Positions 51,818 to 63,821 of a stretch of 64,000 bases of DNA are shown here, in pieces. The notes below the pieces were generated by a model. The model had not been told where the DNA came from. It searched no databases and saw only the letters and a list, made by a program, of their open reading frames with translations. The stretch lies in contig NC_088303.1 of assembly GCF_032854445.1 (NCBI RefSeq), positions 12,219,501 through 12,283,500 on the forward strand. Direction: 5' to 3'. Source of the stretch: Liolophura sinensis. Lineage: Eukaryota > Mollusca > Polyplacophora > Chitonida > Chitonidae. The translations under genes and the position numbers were made by a program. Every line of letters begins with the position of its first letter. Within the stretch, counting starts at the first letter, position 1.

Positions 51818-52035
51818 GGTGTTACAGCCGTTTGACTTCCTAAAGACGGACCGTACCATACTGGTCTATACGAACAGGCAGATGTCTTCGATATTCTGAC
51901 ACTTTAAACCCCAAGCACTCGCTCACTCGATCTCAGGAGGAACACGTATAGTTTTTCAACTGTTTGGCGTGCTATAAAGACGGACCGTACCATATATACG
52001 AACAGATAGATGCCTTCAATCTTCTGAAGGCCAAA
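51818..52035 (+). repeat. Tandem duplication of about 130 bp
   Basis: AAAGACGGACCGTACCATA occurs at about 51843 and 51977. Each copy is preceded by a CTGTTTG- or CCGTTTGAC-type stretch and followed by ACGAACAG...AGATG and a TTCTGA stretch. Confidence 0.65.
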
Positions 52036-52039
52036 CATG

Positions 52040-53505
52040 TAGAGTTTCGTTTGTGATTATACATCTACTTAAGAATAAGACTCATGCTGAACGACGTTTA
52101 ATTTTATGACAACTGAATTATTGACATGCGAGTAAATCATACACATCTGAGTCATACACAACGCAGTTTCTGAGTGCCTGCTTACACTTTATCATATTTC
52201 ATAAATCGCTATATGGATATAGAGAAAATAACGCGGATGTCAGCTGTGTAAAACCCGCTGCTGCCTGTGGCTAGTGGTGATGTTGAGAGCCTAACCACGA
52301 GGGCCGAATTTAGGTGGTTTTCCCTGATTTGCGTCCGCTTGTCGCCACACCCATGAGGCCGTATATAGATTATAACAACGGGTACATTTCTGTGTAATAA
52401 GTATTTTTATAAGCGATGTATTAACTTTAGTACTTTCTCAATTCGTGTTTGCTGTATTTGGTGTGACGTTCATGAAGTGACACATGATATATGGCCACAC
52501 TGCACCCAGCATCCTTTGTTGAAAGCATGGTGGTCTAAAAAGATGGCATGGAATCATTGGCTCAGTCTATTGTTGATAGCGAGGAGGGTGGGGTCTGGGG
52601 TTGGGTGGGTGTGTGTGTTATTAATGTGGGGTGGGAGGGGGAGGAGGGGGTGCATTCTCAAACTGCATGTGGTGTTGTTCCGTTTAGCTGTATATAACCA
52701 TGGCTGCGATACTGATTTAAGTATACTCGCAAATGTAAGTTGGTGCGTGTCAGTAACTGAGCATATATACAGGGCACACTACTCTGTAAGACGTGGTTGG
52801 AGGTCACATAACCACCCTTTCGTGTCTAAAACAAAACGGCCGCCCATTGTTAAAGCATTGAGGAAAAGGTAATTTTTTGCCACTTCGCTAGCGGCCAGTA
52901 AATAGCTCCCAAGCCATCTTACAGAATAGTACCGATACATGTTAATATATAACCGCTGGAGATAACTATCCATCTACTTGTGAACAGTCACAAGGCTGAT
53001 AAGAGCGATGCAGTTGTCGAATTATTAAACTTTCTTGACTGAGACAAATCCATAATATGTAACGTTTACATATATAGGCCTAATTTAGACGAAGTCTCAG
53101 CCTATATGAAAAAAAAAACAATAGACGAGACAAAATAAACATCGAAAGTCATTTTTTACATAAAACATTATGTTTTCTTATTAAGTTATACCAATCCAGA
53201 AATCCAGCTATTCAACAAATACGGCTTACAAGTCATGTATTTTATCATAATCTGGAATCTTGCGTCTTGTTGATCACTGTGGCAATTACAACTTTGTACC
53301 ATTAGGCATTTTGAACAGCATGACTTAGTAGCATACACAAGATAAATCTCCCTTTCAGTAAAAATGATCATTTCGTTAACAAGCCGATAAATGGAACTCT
53401 GCGCGGCTTGTCTGGTAAGGTTTAGTATTTAGTATATGTACTACAACACAATCCATATGGGAGTGCCCCGAATAGATAGAGGGCGATAAATCTGATGTTA
53501 CGGTA
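52040..53505. other. No gene seen downstream of the DUF5662 gene
   Basis: The 131-codon plus-strand frame at 52477-52872 runs through a TG/GGGAG low-complexity stretch and has no protein-like composition. Confidence 0.55.
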
Positions 53506-53511
53506 CCATAG

Positions 53512-54168
53512 CTAGTCACACTGTTGAATACGCTTGATGATTGCTTCAACTCTCACAAAATCACCCTCACTGTATCTTGAAAGGAATTTGGGATCGAAGT
53601 TAACAAGTTCATAATTTGTCACGTCATCACTCCCACCCAGTTGCCTTTCCCAGCGAGATGCCACCATATCCAAAATGCTTTCTTGTAAATAGCTGTCTGG
53701 CATTTCGCACGTGGTTGTGTAGTGCTCGGGGTGATGCGGTTCAGTTGCGTAATGATGACGCAACGCAGTCTGCCACGCGCTGTTGTTCCATTCCACATCG
53801 TGCACCCACTTTGCCGTGTAGCCCACCGCTTGTTCAAAAGAATATTTACTCAAGTCGTGAACAAGAATCTGTTCTTCTGTCACCGAAGGAACAAAACTTC
53901 GAAGTCTATCGAAGGCCTTGCGTAAAAAGGCCCGATGAGAGTCAGCCTGTTGAAAATGAACTTTTATGCCAAACTCCTCATGAAGCAGACGATAAAACGG
54001 GGAGTCAATTTTTTTGGCGTTAAAATCATTCTTAGCCGCTTCCCGGTCCATTTCATTCCAATATTCCGCCATCACGATTAAGACGGCTCTCCCGATTCCG
54101 TGCTGTTGAACCAGTTCCATCACAGCGACATGCTGACATGGATCCACGGTGCTTAACAGGAGCTGCAT
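53512..54168 (-). CDS. DUF5662-family protein, intronless, 218 aa
   Basis: The biochemical role of this family is unknown; the histidine/aspartate pattern suggests a metal-binding or HD-like fold, which is inference. Residues 103-111 read VHDLSKYSF (His104, Asp105, Lys108). Residues 138-149 hold two His pairs (138/139 and 145/146) and a final His149 in the context ATEPHHPEHY. This order of HD.SK followed by HH...HH..H matches what I remember of Pfam DUF5662, including a conserved helix after it (residues 160-176 here). The frame is open further upstream only to a GTG; an in-frame TGA lies just before that, so I chose the first ATG (54168-54166). The stop is TAG. No signal peptide or membrane segment is visible. 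Length suits the family and no intron is needed. A TATA box lies about 95 bases upstream. Base composition is richer in G+C than the flanks. No clear AATAAA was found in the 200 bases after the stop. Confidence 0.85.
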   Translation of the reverse strand: MQLLLSTVDPCQHVAVMELVQQHGIGRAVLIVMAEYWNEMDREAAKNDFNAKKIDSPFYRLLHEEFGIKVHFQQADSHRAFLRKAFDRLRSFVPSVTEEQILVHDLSKYSFEQAVGYTAKWVHDVEWNNSAWQTALRHHYATEPHHPEHYTTTCEMPDSYLQESILDMVASRWERQLGGSDDVTNYELVNFDPKFLSRYSEGDFVRVEAIIKRIQQCD

Positions 54169-54260
54169 TACAGGCCTATACACTCAGCGGAATGCCAGCT
54201 ACAGGTGTGTCATATAGGCCCACTCCTTGCATAAAGTGGTAAGCTGGTGCTAAGATTGTA

Positions 54261-54270
54261 TATATTTATA
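54261..54270 (-). promoter_or_regulatory. TATA box of the DUF5662 gene
   Basis: On the minus strand this reads TATAAATATA. A start site about 30 bases further on, near 54235, would leave a 5' leader of roughly 65 bases before the ATG at 54168. Two inverted CCAAT boxes (ATTGG on the minus strand, 54307-54311 and 54316-54320) lie 40-55 bases upstream of the TATA box. Spacing and order are those of a simple RNA polymerase II promoter. Confidence 0.5.
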
Positions 54271-54329
54271 TGAAGGCCAAAACACACTCACATATGTATG
54301 ATGTATCCAATCGACCCAATGTGAGATCT

Positions 54330-55318
54330 GTTGGGAATTCGACCTGAACGTGTAGCTTGCCTATTTAAGGGCCGTACGATCTAAAAATAGAACTAGGGAA
54401 GCCCGAAGTTTGACCTAGCCTCTTCGGTCGTATCACAGGCTGACAGATGAGAGTGCCCTTCCCTGCGGGATTTCCCTCTAAATCAACACAGATTACCACG
54501 AACAAACACAGAATATCAAAAACATTTCTGCACAGTTTGATGCAGCCAAATGGGGAAAATGCTGCAAAGTTCCAATCGTAAAGCTGTAAAACAGAAAGCC
54601 CTCAACTCACCAACGATTTGTTTATGCAGGCTCGTTTTCTTCTCACAGCGCATGTGCGACAATCAAATGACGTAGGTAATCGTCTTGAGCAGGGATATTG
54701 ACCCTTCAGATGTGGGTCAATTATAATACATTTACATGCCCGGACACGCATCGTACGCTGGTACCTACGTCACAGTACATCCACCGTGCCTTGGCCAATT
54801 TCCCACGGAATGTACGCTATTTGCTCATCGGAGCTGGATAGCAACACAAAAACAAAATGTCAGCTTAGATTGGTAAAACAGAAACTTCAGGTTTTTCCAG
54901 TGTAAATTAGCGCCTTACACATCTTTGAGTGAACGCTGTTTCAGAAGCTGATCAGCGTGCAAATGTCCCTCTACTTGACTGACAACATGCACAGCTAAGA
55001 GATATTTGGTCCGTGTCATAGTAGGCAATATACATAGACCTATATACCTTCGAACTCGTTCTATGCACATACCTGGATTTCGGCTGCTGGCCAATGTGCA
55101 TTACCTGCAGGCTCTGATTATATACACGTATTATGTAGGTTTGTATACCATATATGGTCTACAGCTGTGATTAAGCTGTATATTTAATCAGAGAACACTG
55201 TATTCCAAACACTGTTGGGCTGTTTGACAGAGCTGTTGACAGGCCTGTGCATTCATGTATGGTTGAGATACTAAGCGGTTATAGCAGGTTTGCGAACATG
55301 CATTGTAGTCTGGTTGAA
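54330..55318. other. No gene seen upstream of the DUF5662 gene
   Basis: Moderate G+C; no open frame, and no second promoter could be defined. Confidence 0.5.
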
Positions 55319-55692
55319 AGGAAAAGGTCTCTAAACATGGAAGTATGCAACACTAAATAGACCACTTAAAACTATTCATAAATACTGTTTCATTTATTTT
55401 TTTAGACTTTTGTGAAAGGAGTTAAAGGCGTTCAAACATTTTAATTCTAAGGTGGGTTTTTATCAACTCTGATGTCACATGGATTTTTCCCAACTCTAAT
55501 CACAAAACTGCGTGACGTTTCGTCTAACTCTTTTTACCCATGAATAAACGTGGTGATGTGAGTTCTTACAGATACCGTCTTTTAACACTCTTGAAAAATT
55601 CTGGAAAAATGAATAAAAGTATTTTTACGCATAGTTTTCAGTTGCCTGTATGATGAACCTCATTTCATATTTTAGCTTTCTTTCACTTTAAA
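55319..55692 (-). repeat. Dispersed repeat family C, copy 2
   Basis: This is the reverse-complement counterpart of 22525-23003. It carries CACTAAATAGACCACTTAAA, TTTTTACCCATGAATAAACG, ACTTTTACGCATAG-like and CTGTATGATGAACCT blocks. It is shorter than copy 1 because of internal deletions. Confidence 0.6.
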
Positions 55693-55953
55693 GGGCATGA
55701 CAACAAAATTTGTTGGCGGTCGAGATGTGAAACTAATCGCCAGATTGATTTTCATTCTGTTGTTCACAAAGAATCAAAAACGATCCTTTCTATTGCCTTC
55801 TCGCGTTCCGACATGTTAGGCCTATATGCTGTCCGATGGCAAAACGGCTTACTTCTAACCGGCATTCCCAATGATATATGCTACTTACGCCACTTTTTGA
55901 AATAACATTAATTCAGGTCACGTGTGATAATTACTGTCTGAAATCGGTCTATA

Positions 55954-55995
55954 TATGTGTGTGTGTGCGCGCGCGCGAGTGTGCGAGTGTATACA
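55954..55995 (+). repeat. GT/GC microsatellite
   Basis: GTGTGTGTGCGCGCGCGCG followed by AGTGTGCGAGTGT. Confidence 0.85.
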
Positions 55996-56477
55996 ATGAC
56001 AGATAACTGGGTATAGCAACGCTGCTCATTTGAAACTTCCTGCTGTTATATTTTTGTTCTATTTTATTATTCTATAATAGTGCAAATCTTCATGCCCTGT
56101 TCTTGCCTGATGTTATTTTATCATCACTGTGTATAAATGGAAACATATACAGGCTTGTGTCTGTCCTGGGTGAATAGCAGAGTTATACATTCTGATGATA
56201 AAAGAATCATTAGAATTTTGATAAAATCTCATCAATTATCGGCTTTTCAGGCAAATATAGCAGATGAGATTAAAAAAAAAAAACAACTCTAAACTAAAAA
56301 TACATAATATGAACCACATATGATCGCTAGGACATACGAGGTGAAAGATCAAACACCGTCTTGGACAGGGATTTGTTGAGCTGTCGCTGTTCGATTGACC
56401 TTAACTGGTGACCATGCAGTGAGCGATTGCACTTTCGGTGCTGTTTTCCTCATCTAACGTTCGTTGAAGAGACATTA

Positions 56478-57158
56478 TAGTCTCTTTTAGCCAGGTGCCT
56501 ATATTCAGCTGTCTGTAAAATGAGTCATACTCGCTAATAAAATTGCCTTTAGTCAATGACACGTAACACCACAACCTCTAAACTGGACATGTTGGAAATT
56601 CATGTTCTTTCACAGAAAAATGAAGTTAAAACACTTTTTCTAGTTTATACTGTTAAAGTCCTTAAGCTCGGTTTCGCCGACAAAACCTCATTGCCTCGGA
56701 CGACGTCATAATTATTCAACAAAAAGTGGCATGCTGGATACTGGGCAGAGTTCAATATAAAATTGAAAAAGTTGGATGTTAGAAAATTCTGTTATAGAAG
56801 ACAATGTAGTCTGTTCGCTGAGATTACGGTGTGTTAGGTCATGGCGTTTGCTCTAACAACATGTTGGCGCAGCTATTGTAAAGCAAATTACTCGCAATAA
56901 CAAGTGACATTACCCAGCATGCCTTTAGTTTTGGGATGATTATATGACGCCACCCGAGGCAATGAGTTCTTAGTGTTGAAAACATTGTGAATTAGAAAAA
57001 GTAGTCTTACTGCATTTTCCTTGCGATAATACACACGTACAATATATCAATGTTTAGAGCTTTTGTTGTTACACGTCACTAACGAAAGAAAATTTTGGTA
57101 TGGAGTATGACTGATTTTACAGACAGCTGAATATACGCAGCTGACTAAAAGAAACTTT
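56478..57158. mobile_element. Fold-back element with very long inverted arms
   Basis: The left arm starts TCTCTTTTAGCCAGGTGC and the right arm ends GCAGCTGACTAAAAGAAAC. Both contain TATTCAGCTGTCTGTAAAAT or its complement. The pairing continues inward: TCATTGCCTCGGACGACGTC (left) with GACGCCACCCGAGGCAATGA (right), then GGCATGCTGG with CCAGCATGCC. Most of the 680 bp is therefore an imperfect palindrome with a loop near 56770-56880. No coding frame was seen. Confidence 0.75.
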
Positions 57159-57199
57159 AACCATAGTTTTGTAGCAGATATCAGAAACTAATATCTGAT

Positions 57200-57350
57200 G
57201 ACGTATACAAGTACGTCACACGTGGAAAATCCGCGAGTAGGCCACTCCCAAGTTCTCCAATCATAAAGCTGACTACCATCGTATAAGTGAAAAAATCTTG
57301 AGTGTATATGTGGGCCAGACGTAAAAAATAATCAACTAAATAAAAATAAC
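57200..57350 (+). mobile_element. SINE family A, diverged 3' half
   Basis: ATCATAAAGCTGACTACCAT, CGTATAAGTGAAAAAATCTT and GACGTAAAAAATAATCAACT are an old version of the tail. It begins about 45 bases beyond the fold-back element. Confidence 0.6.
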
Positions 57351-58014
57351 TGTATATTGATAAAGCAACCATTGCCGTTTCATATCTAACCCTATACAGT
57401 TCTCAGTCCCTCATCACCTCCACACTTAGCATTCATTATACGGTTCATACAACCACAACGTTGTCCTAACCAAAATAAAATGAGCTGACGTGTGTTAAAG
57501 CCTTCCACGTTATTTGGAGTATTTGTGTCAAAAGTAGTATAACAGGTTCAACCAGTTAGTGCATGTCTTCCTGGATACAAATCGGGCATCTCCTGATAAA
57601 TATGTCAACTTCGCACGTACATGTATATAGGATGTCAAGGGTCTGTACATTACAAATAGATCTTCCAGTGGCGCTATCGATGTGAGGCTCTCATAACATG
57701 TCTGTACAGGTATATGTAACATCTGCATGTCGTCATGCATCAAAGGTGTCGCCCTAACCATCTGCGTCACTTTCCATTACATGTTGTTCACTCCCTATTA
57801 TGATGGGGAAAATAAAGTTCTCAAATAAATAGAAATCGTCATTCGGAGTTATCGATGTCTGCTATTACATTATACGAAAGCGATCAATGTATCCGGTATT
57901 TCATGTTCATTTGTGGCTAACAGTACGTCTGTACCGCAGATAATCTGACTGACCTATATTTATAAATGCTGCGATGTAGAGTAGCCTATCACATCAATAT
58001 GGTAAATAGTTCGC

Positions 58015-59822
58015 CTTCAGTATACAGGGCCTACGGTCAAAGCAGTCAGCACACAGGGCCTATAGCCGCTATAGTCAGTATACAGGGCCTACAGTCGCCA
58101 GTCAGTATACAGGACCCACAGTCGCCAAAGTCAGTTTGTAGGGCCAAGTCAGTATAAAGGGCACATACAGTCGCCACATTCAGTCTGTAGGGCCTACAGT
58201 AGCCCCAGTCAGTATGCAGGGCCAGCAATCGCCAGAATGAGTATACAGAGCCTACCATCACCATAGTCAGTATACAGGGCCTACTATCACCATAGTCAGT
58301 ATGCAGGGCCTACCATCACCATAGTCAGTATACAGGGCCTACCATCACCATAGTCAGTATGCAGGGCCTACCATCACCATAGTCAGTATGCAGGGCCTAC
58401 CATCACCATAGTCAGTATACAGGCCTACCATCACCATAGTCAGTATGCAGGGCCTACCATCACCATAATCAGTATACAGGGCCTACCATCACCATAGTCA
58501 GAATACAGGGCCTACCATCACCATAGTCAGTATACAGGGCCTACCATCACCATAGTCAGTATACAGGGCCTACCATCACCATAGTCAGTATACAGGGCCT
58601 ACCATCACCATAGCCAGTATACAGGGCCTACCATCACCATGGTCAGTATACAGGGCCTACCATCACCATAGTCAGTATACAGGGCCTACCATCACCATAG
58701 TCAGTATACAGGGCCTACCATCACCATAATCAGTATACAGGGCCTACACCAGCCCCAGTCAGTATACAGGGCCTACCATCACCATAGCAAGTATACAGGG
58801 CCTACCATCACCATAGTCAGTATACAGGGCCTACCATCACCATAGTCAGTATACAGGGCCTACCATCACCATAGTCAGTATACAGGGCCTACCATCACCA
58901 TAGTCAGTATACAGGGCCTACCATCACCATAGTCAGTGTACAGGGCCTACCATCACCATAGCCAGTATACAGGGCCTACCATCACCATAGCCAGGATACA
59001 GGGCCTACCATCACCCTAGTCAGTATACAGGGCCTACCATCACCATAGTCAGTATACATGGCCTACCATCACCATAGTCAGTATACAGGGCCTACCATCA
59101 CAATAGCAAGTATACAGGGCCTACCATCACCATAATCAGTATACAGGGCCTACCATCACCATAGTCAGTATACAGGGCCCACCATCACCATAGTCAGTAT
59201 ACAGGGCCTATCATCACCATAGTCAGTATACAGGGCCCACCATCACCATAGCCAGTATACCGGGTCTACCATCACCATAGTCAGTATACAAGGCCTACCA
59301 TCACCATAGTCAGTATACAGGGCCCACCATCACCGTAGTCAGTATACAGGGCCTACCATCACCATAGTCAGTATACAGGGCCTACCACCACCATAGTCAG
59401 TATACACGGCCTACCATCACCATAGTCAGTATACAGGGCCTACACCAGCCCCATTCAGTATACAGGGCCAGCAGTCGCCATAGTCAGTATACAGGTCCTA
59501 CCATCACCATAGTCAGTATACAGGGCCCACCATCACCATAGTCAGTATACAGGGCCTACCATCACCATAGTCAGTATACAAGGCCTACCATCACCATAGT
59601 CAGTATACAGGGCCCACTAACACCATAGTCAGTATACAGGGCCCACCATCACCATAGTCAGTATACAGGGCCCACCATCACCATAGTCAGTATACAGGGC
59701 CTACCATCAACATAGTCAGTATACACGGCCTACCATCACCATAGTCAGTATACAGGGCCTACACCAGCCCCAGTCAGTATACAGGGCCAGCAGTCGCCAT
59801 AGTTAGTATACAGGGCCAGCAG
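58015..59822 (+). repeat. 29-bp satellite array
   Basis: About 60 head-to-tail units contain CCATCACCATAGTCAGTATA followed by CAGGGCCTA. The first 250 bp are diverged; the centre is nearly homogeneous. Variant units (CACCAGCCCC, GCAGTCGCC) recur 319 bases apart near the right end. Confidence 0.97.
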
Positions 59823-59894
59823 TCACTAAAAGTCCGAAAAAGCGTCCTAACTTATTTATAAATATGGTCTTAAATATATTTTTTTTCAGGAAAA

Positions 59895-60255
59895 AGTGGT
59901 ATTTAGAAATATTTTTGTATGGTGGGTATTTGGGACCACTTTTGGTATTTATCGTCATTGCATAATAATGTTCTAAATAAGAATTTCGATGTATGTGTAA
60001 TAAATATATTTGATTGTAAATTTGTTGTTTATATCCAAACATATGCACTTAATCTGAATTATGATAGCTTTTATGAATTTTTTAAAATGTAAATATGATC
60101 AAAATCCAGGTTGAACAATTTTGTCAGCTAAAAAGAACAAAATCTAGTGCAAATACCTTTATTAAACATGTGTTACATCAACATTCATTACATCATTATA
60201 CAAAGATATGCACCAAAAGCCCACCATACCCACCATACAAAAATTGTTCTCAGAT
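59895..60255. mobile_element. Possible second fold-back element
   Basis: ATTTTTGTATGGTGGGTATT (left) pairs with ACCCACCATACAAAAATTGT (right), and nearby stretches pair less well (GCATAATAATG with CATTATACAAAGATATGC). An imperfect palindrome of about 360 bp follows directly after the satellite array. Confidence 0.4.
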
Positions 60256-60259
60256 GTCT

Positions 60260-60950
60260 TTGTCTCCTTAAAGAAAAATCAAGAAAACAAATATTAAAGA
60301 CCACATTCACAACCAACTTTTCTCACTCTTTCATCTGAACTTCATGTAATGTTTACGTTTTCTCCACCTTTTAACAGTATTTCTATTTCTATTGTTATAC
60401 GTCAACGATATGTGCTTTTTGAAACGGGTTAGGCAACCTTTGTTGACATTGATTCATTGATCGCTTTATAGCTCAACGTGTTGCAGAGGTAAAAATAACA
60501 AGTTCCCTTTATGAAATTTCTCAAGTTCACAAACGTCCAGCTCTGCACTTTTCTCCATCATTTGTGTACTCTAAATAACTTCTGTGAATCTCACAAATGT
60601 GATGAAGTTGCCTAACATTTTTAGCAAATCAAATAAAACACTAAGACTATTACATTTAGCGATTAGAGTTTAACTCAAAAGTCCCCTAGTGTGATGTCTC
60701 TGATCTTGAATCGATGTCTGTGGCTAATCCTAAGAGAGCAGTTTGATGGGAGACTAACAATTACTGCCACAACATTCCCTTTATATTGCCTATGTATATT
60801 ACTTTCTAAAGGAAACCATTGTTTAATTTGCTCAAAATGGAGGCTTTAGTACCATGCACAATCTTCAGACGGTAATATACTGATACTGTCATTACTAACT
60901 TTAGTACAATTACAGATTTAGCATAATTATGGCCTACACAATTCATTACA
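60260..60950. other. No gene seen
   Basis: AT-rich DNA between the possible fold-back and a SINE. Confidence 0.6.
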
Positions 60951-60954
60951 GGCC

Positions 60955-61198
60955 GTGGTTTTTAGCATGCTAGCGTGTCGCAATGACCCAGAAGCCTCTC
61001 ATTAATGTGGTTACTGTGAGTTGAGCTCATGCTGGCTTCCTCTCCGGCTGTGGCAAGGTCTGTCAGCAACTTCTGGATGGCTGTGGGTTTCCGCCGGGCT
61101 CTGACCAGATTCCTCAAACCATATTGCTTGCCCACAATGTATAAGTGAAATACTCTTGAGTACGGCGTGAAAACACCAGTGAAATGAATTAATAAATA
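60955..61198 (+). mobile_element. SINE family A, near full length
   Basis: A degraded box A region, CAATGACCCAGAAGCCTCTC, the GAGTTGAGCTCATGCTGGCT box B region, the body and an AATTAATAAAT tail are all present. No clear target-site duplication was found. Confidence 0.85.
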
Positions 61199-61199
61199 A

Positions 61200-62180
61200 C
61201 TCGATTACAAGACCTACATACATGTATATGCCAATACTATGGGCTACTACAGATGTAAATAGCCACACCCCGAAACTCATAGAGACTAATAAAGTACAGA
61301 ATAGCTTCCACTTGTCATGGCCTCATGTTGTCAACATCAAACCCTCGCATATCCGTCAGCCTTTGGCAAGATACTGATGATCTTTCCTACCGGTGATGTA
61401 AAACTTACTAGCTGTACTGGTGTGATATAAGTTTTTTTTTAACAAGTGTACGACTGCGCAATCAGCTCCAAAAGCGTCACTGACCGCTTAGCGTAAAAAA
61501 GGGCGCTATACGAACACGGTGGGAAAATCAACCTAATCTCCAAGGCCGGGACTAAACCCAACAATCTAAATGAATAACAAAATGCAAACATAAAAATTAA
61601 CATGTTCTCTTTCATTATATGTTTCATCAACAAATTTTCCTAATTTACTAAACTAGAATATAAAAACAGAAATTAATAAAAAAATGTACATTGCCACAAC
61701 TTTGAAATAAAATGTATAATACAACTCTAAATGCACAAAACCATTCCCCACCATACATATGTTTGTAGGGTGTACATGTGTAAATACAACAACAACCCTG
61801 AACATTGACCATGACGTATAAAAGCCATCAGTATAAAACAAGAGGTTAATAATGATGAACAATATTACAGGTGTTCATTCAATTCTTTTTGAAGTATCAG
61901 TACACTGCATTTGCATTTTTCAAAAAAAAAAGCAAAAAAAAAAAAAACAAACTCTTCCCATCTGCTCCACAAGCTTGTGCAACTTTTCTAATTTTTTTGG
62001 TTTGATGATAACACATTGAAAAAACATCAAATAAAGAGTATGTTCCATGATGATAGATCCTGCAATTTCATACACAAACATTATGACCAGATGCTATCAA
62101 GCCGTTTATACAGTCAATTCTCAATCCATGTTAGGCATGGTGGAACATTCAATTTGTCAGTTCTGCCCAACACACATTTG
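61200..62180. other. No gene seen
   Basis: AT-rich DNA with A-runs near 61920. Confidence 0.6.
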
Positions 62181-63205
62181 GTGTCACACAGGGTGTGGAC
62201 AGAGGAATCCTGTGGGTGTCACAAGTCACATCTGTGCACAGAGATTGCACATAGTGTGGATGCCAGAGTTTTGTGTAGAGAGAGCGATTTTGAGGGTGTC
62301 ACAGTTTTTTAGGGAAATTGATGCTGTGGGTGTCACACATGCATCTCAGTTGTGTGGACGGTGATCCTGTGAGTGTCACACTTCTGTAGACAGTGATCCA
62401 TTGGATGTCACACATGTGCCTGGGTTGTGTGGACAGTGATCCTGCGAATGTCACATGTGTCACAGTTGTGCAGACAGCGATCCTGTGGGTGTCACTCACG
62501 TGCCTGGGTTGTGTAGACAGTGATACTGTGGGTGTCACAGTTTTGTAGACAGTGATCTTGTGGGTGTCACAGCTGTATAGACAGCAATCCTGTGGGTGTC
62601 ACACACATGCCACAGTTGTGTAAACAGTGATCTTGTGGTTGTCACAGTTGTATAGACAGCAATCCTGTGGGTGTCACACACATGCCACAGTTGTGTAAAC
62701 AGTGATCTTGTGGGTGTCACAGTTGTGTAGACAGCAATCCTGTGGGTGTCACACACATGCCACAGTTGTGTAGACAGTGATCCTGTGGATGTCACACACG
62801 TGTCACAGTTGTGTAGACAGTGATCCTGTGGGTGTCACAGTTGTGTAGACAGTGATCCTGTGGATGTCACAGTTGTGTAGACAGTGATCCTGTGGGTGTC
62901 ATAGTTGTGTAGACAGTGATCCTGTGGATGTCACACACGTGTCACAATTGTGTAGACAGTTATCCTGTGGATGTCACAGTTGTGTAGACAGTGATCCTGT
63001 GGATGTCACACACGTGTCACAGTTGTGTAGACAGATCCTGTGGGTGTCACAGTTGTGTAGACAGTGATCCAGTGGATGTCACAGTTGTGTAGACAGTGAT
63101 CCTGTGGGTGTCACAGTTGTGTAGACAGAGATCCTGTGGATGTCACAGTTGTGTAGACAGTGATCCTGTGGGCATCACACACGTGTCACAGTTGTGTAGA
63201 GAATG
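62181..63205 (+). repeat. 32/41-bp minisatellite array
   Basis: About 28 units of the form CACAGTTGTGTAGACAGTGA followed by TCCTGTGGGTGT. Some units carry an extra CACACGTGT-type insert, giving about 41 bp. Open minus-strand frames (62299-62795) come from the repeat. Confidence 0.95.
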
Positions 63206-63820
63206 ATCATGTTAGTGAAAAGACTCAATGCCAAAACACTCAATATCACATACCCACTCTGCCACCAGGGAACTGCTTCTGCAAACAAATAAGAAAAATA
63301 TTGTTACTGTTCTTCTGAATTAGGGGTCGAAATAATCAAATCACTACTGAATAAACCATACACATCCCCTCACACTTTGCTTATCAGTTACTACTAAAAC
63401 ACATGGGATAACCCAACTTACCCCCAAACAAAGCTACTGATACAACCATGCTGACAAGAAAGTTTTATTTCACTTCAAATAGAGGTATTTTTTGGCAATG
63501 GTGGACATCTCAATTTTTACACAACTGCGGAAGAAATCATGATAGAACTAGAACATAGTAGATAGTGAGTGGTTTTGTACTAAACTTTAATCCAGATATA
63601 TCAGTGGACATTTATACCTTACGGCAACATGCGCATTACAAAGAAGCGTTAAGAACTCATCAACAAAGTATTCTTAAGTACAATTAATCTGATTCCCACT
63701 AAATGACAGCCTCTGTTTTTTGTTGTTTTTTTTTTTTACTGACATGTTCTCAACCTTGGAAATCGTTATGGTGCCAACCTCTGTCAAGTCAGTTAAATAA
63801 TAAACTGCATGTATCTATTT
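63206..63820. other. No gene seen
   Basis: Non-coding DNA between the 32/41-bp array and the last SINE. Confidence 0.6.
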
Positions 63821-63821
63821 C

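Noticed and set aside
52477-52872. 131-codon plus-strand frame
   Set aside because: Passes through low-complexity G/T-rich sequence; Trp- and Arg-rich composition is untypical; no family resemblance.
53616-54023. 135-codon plus-strand frame opposite the DUF5662 gene
   Set aside because: Shadow frame of the minus-strand gene; no conserved motif.
58015-59822. Regularly spaced repeats resembling a CRISPR array
   Set aside because: Head-to-tail satellite without unique spacers, in animal DNA.
62047-62795. Frames through the 32/41-bp array on both strands
   Set aside because: Repeat artefacts with no start context.
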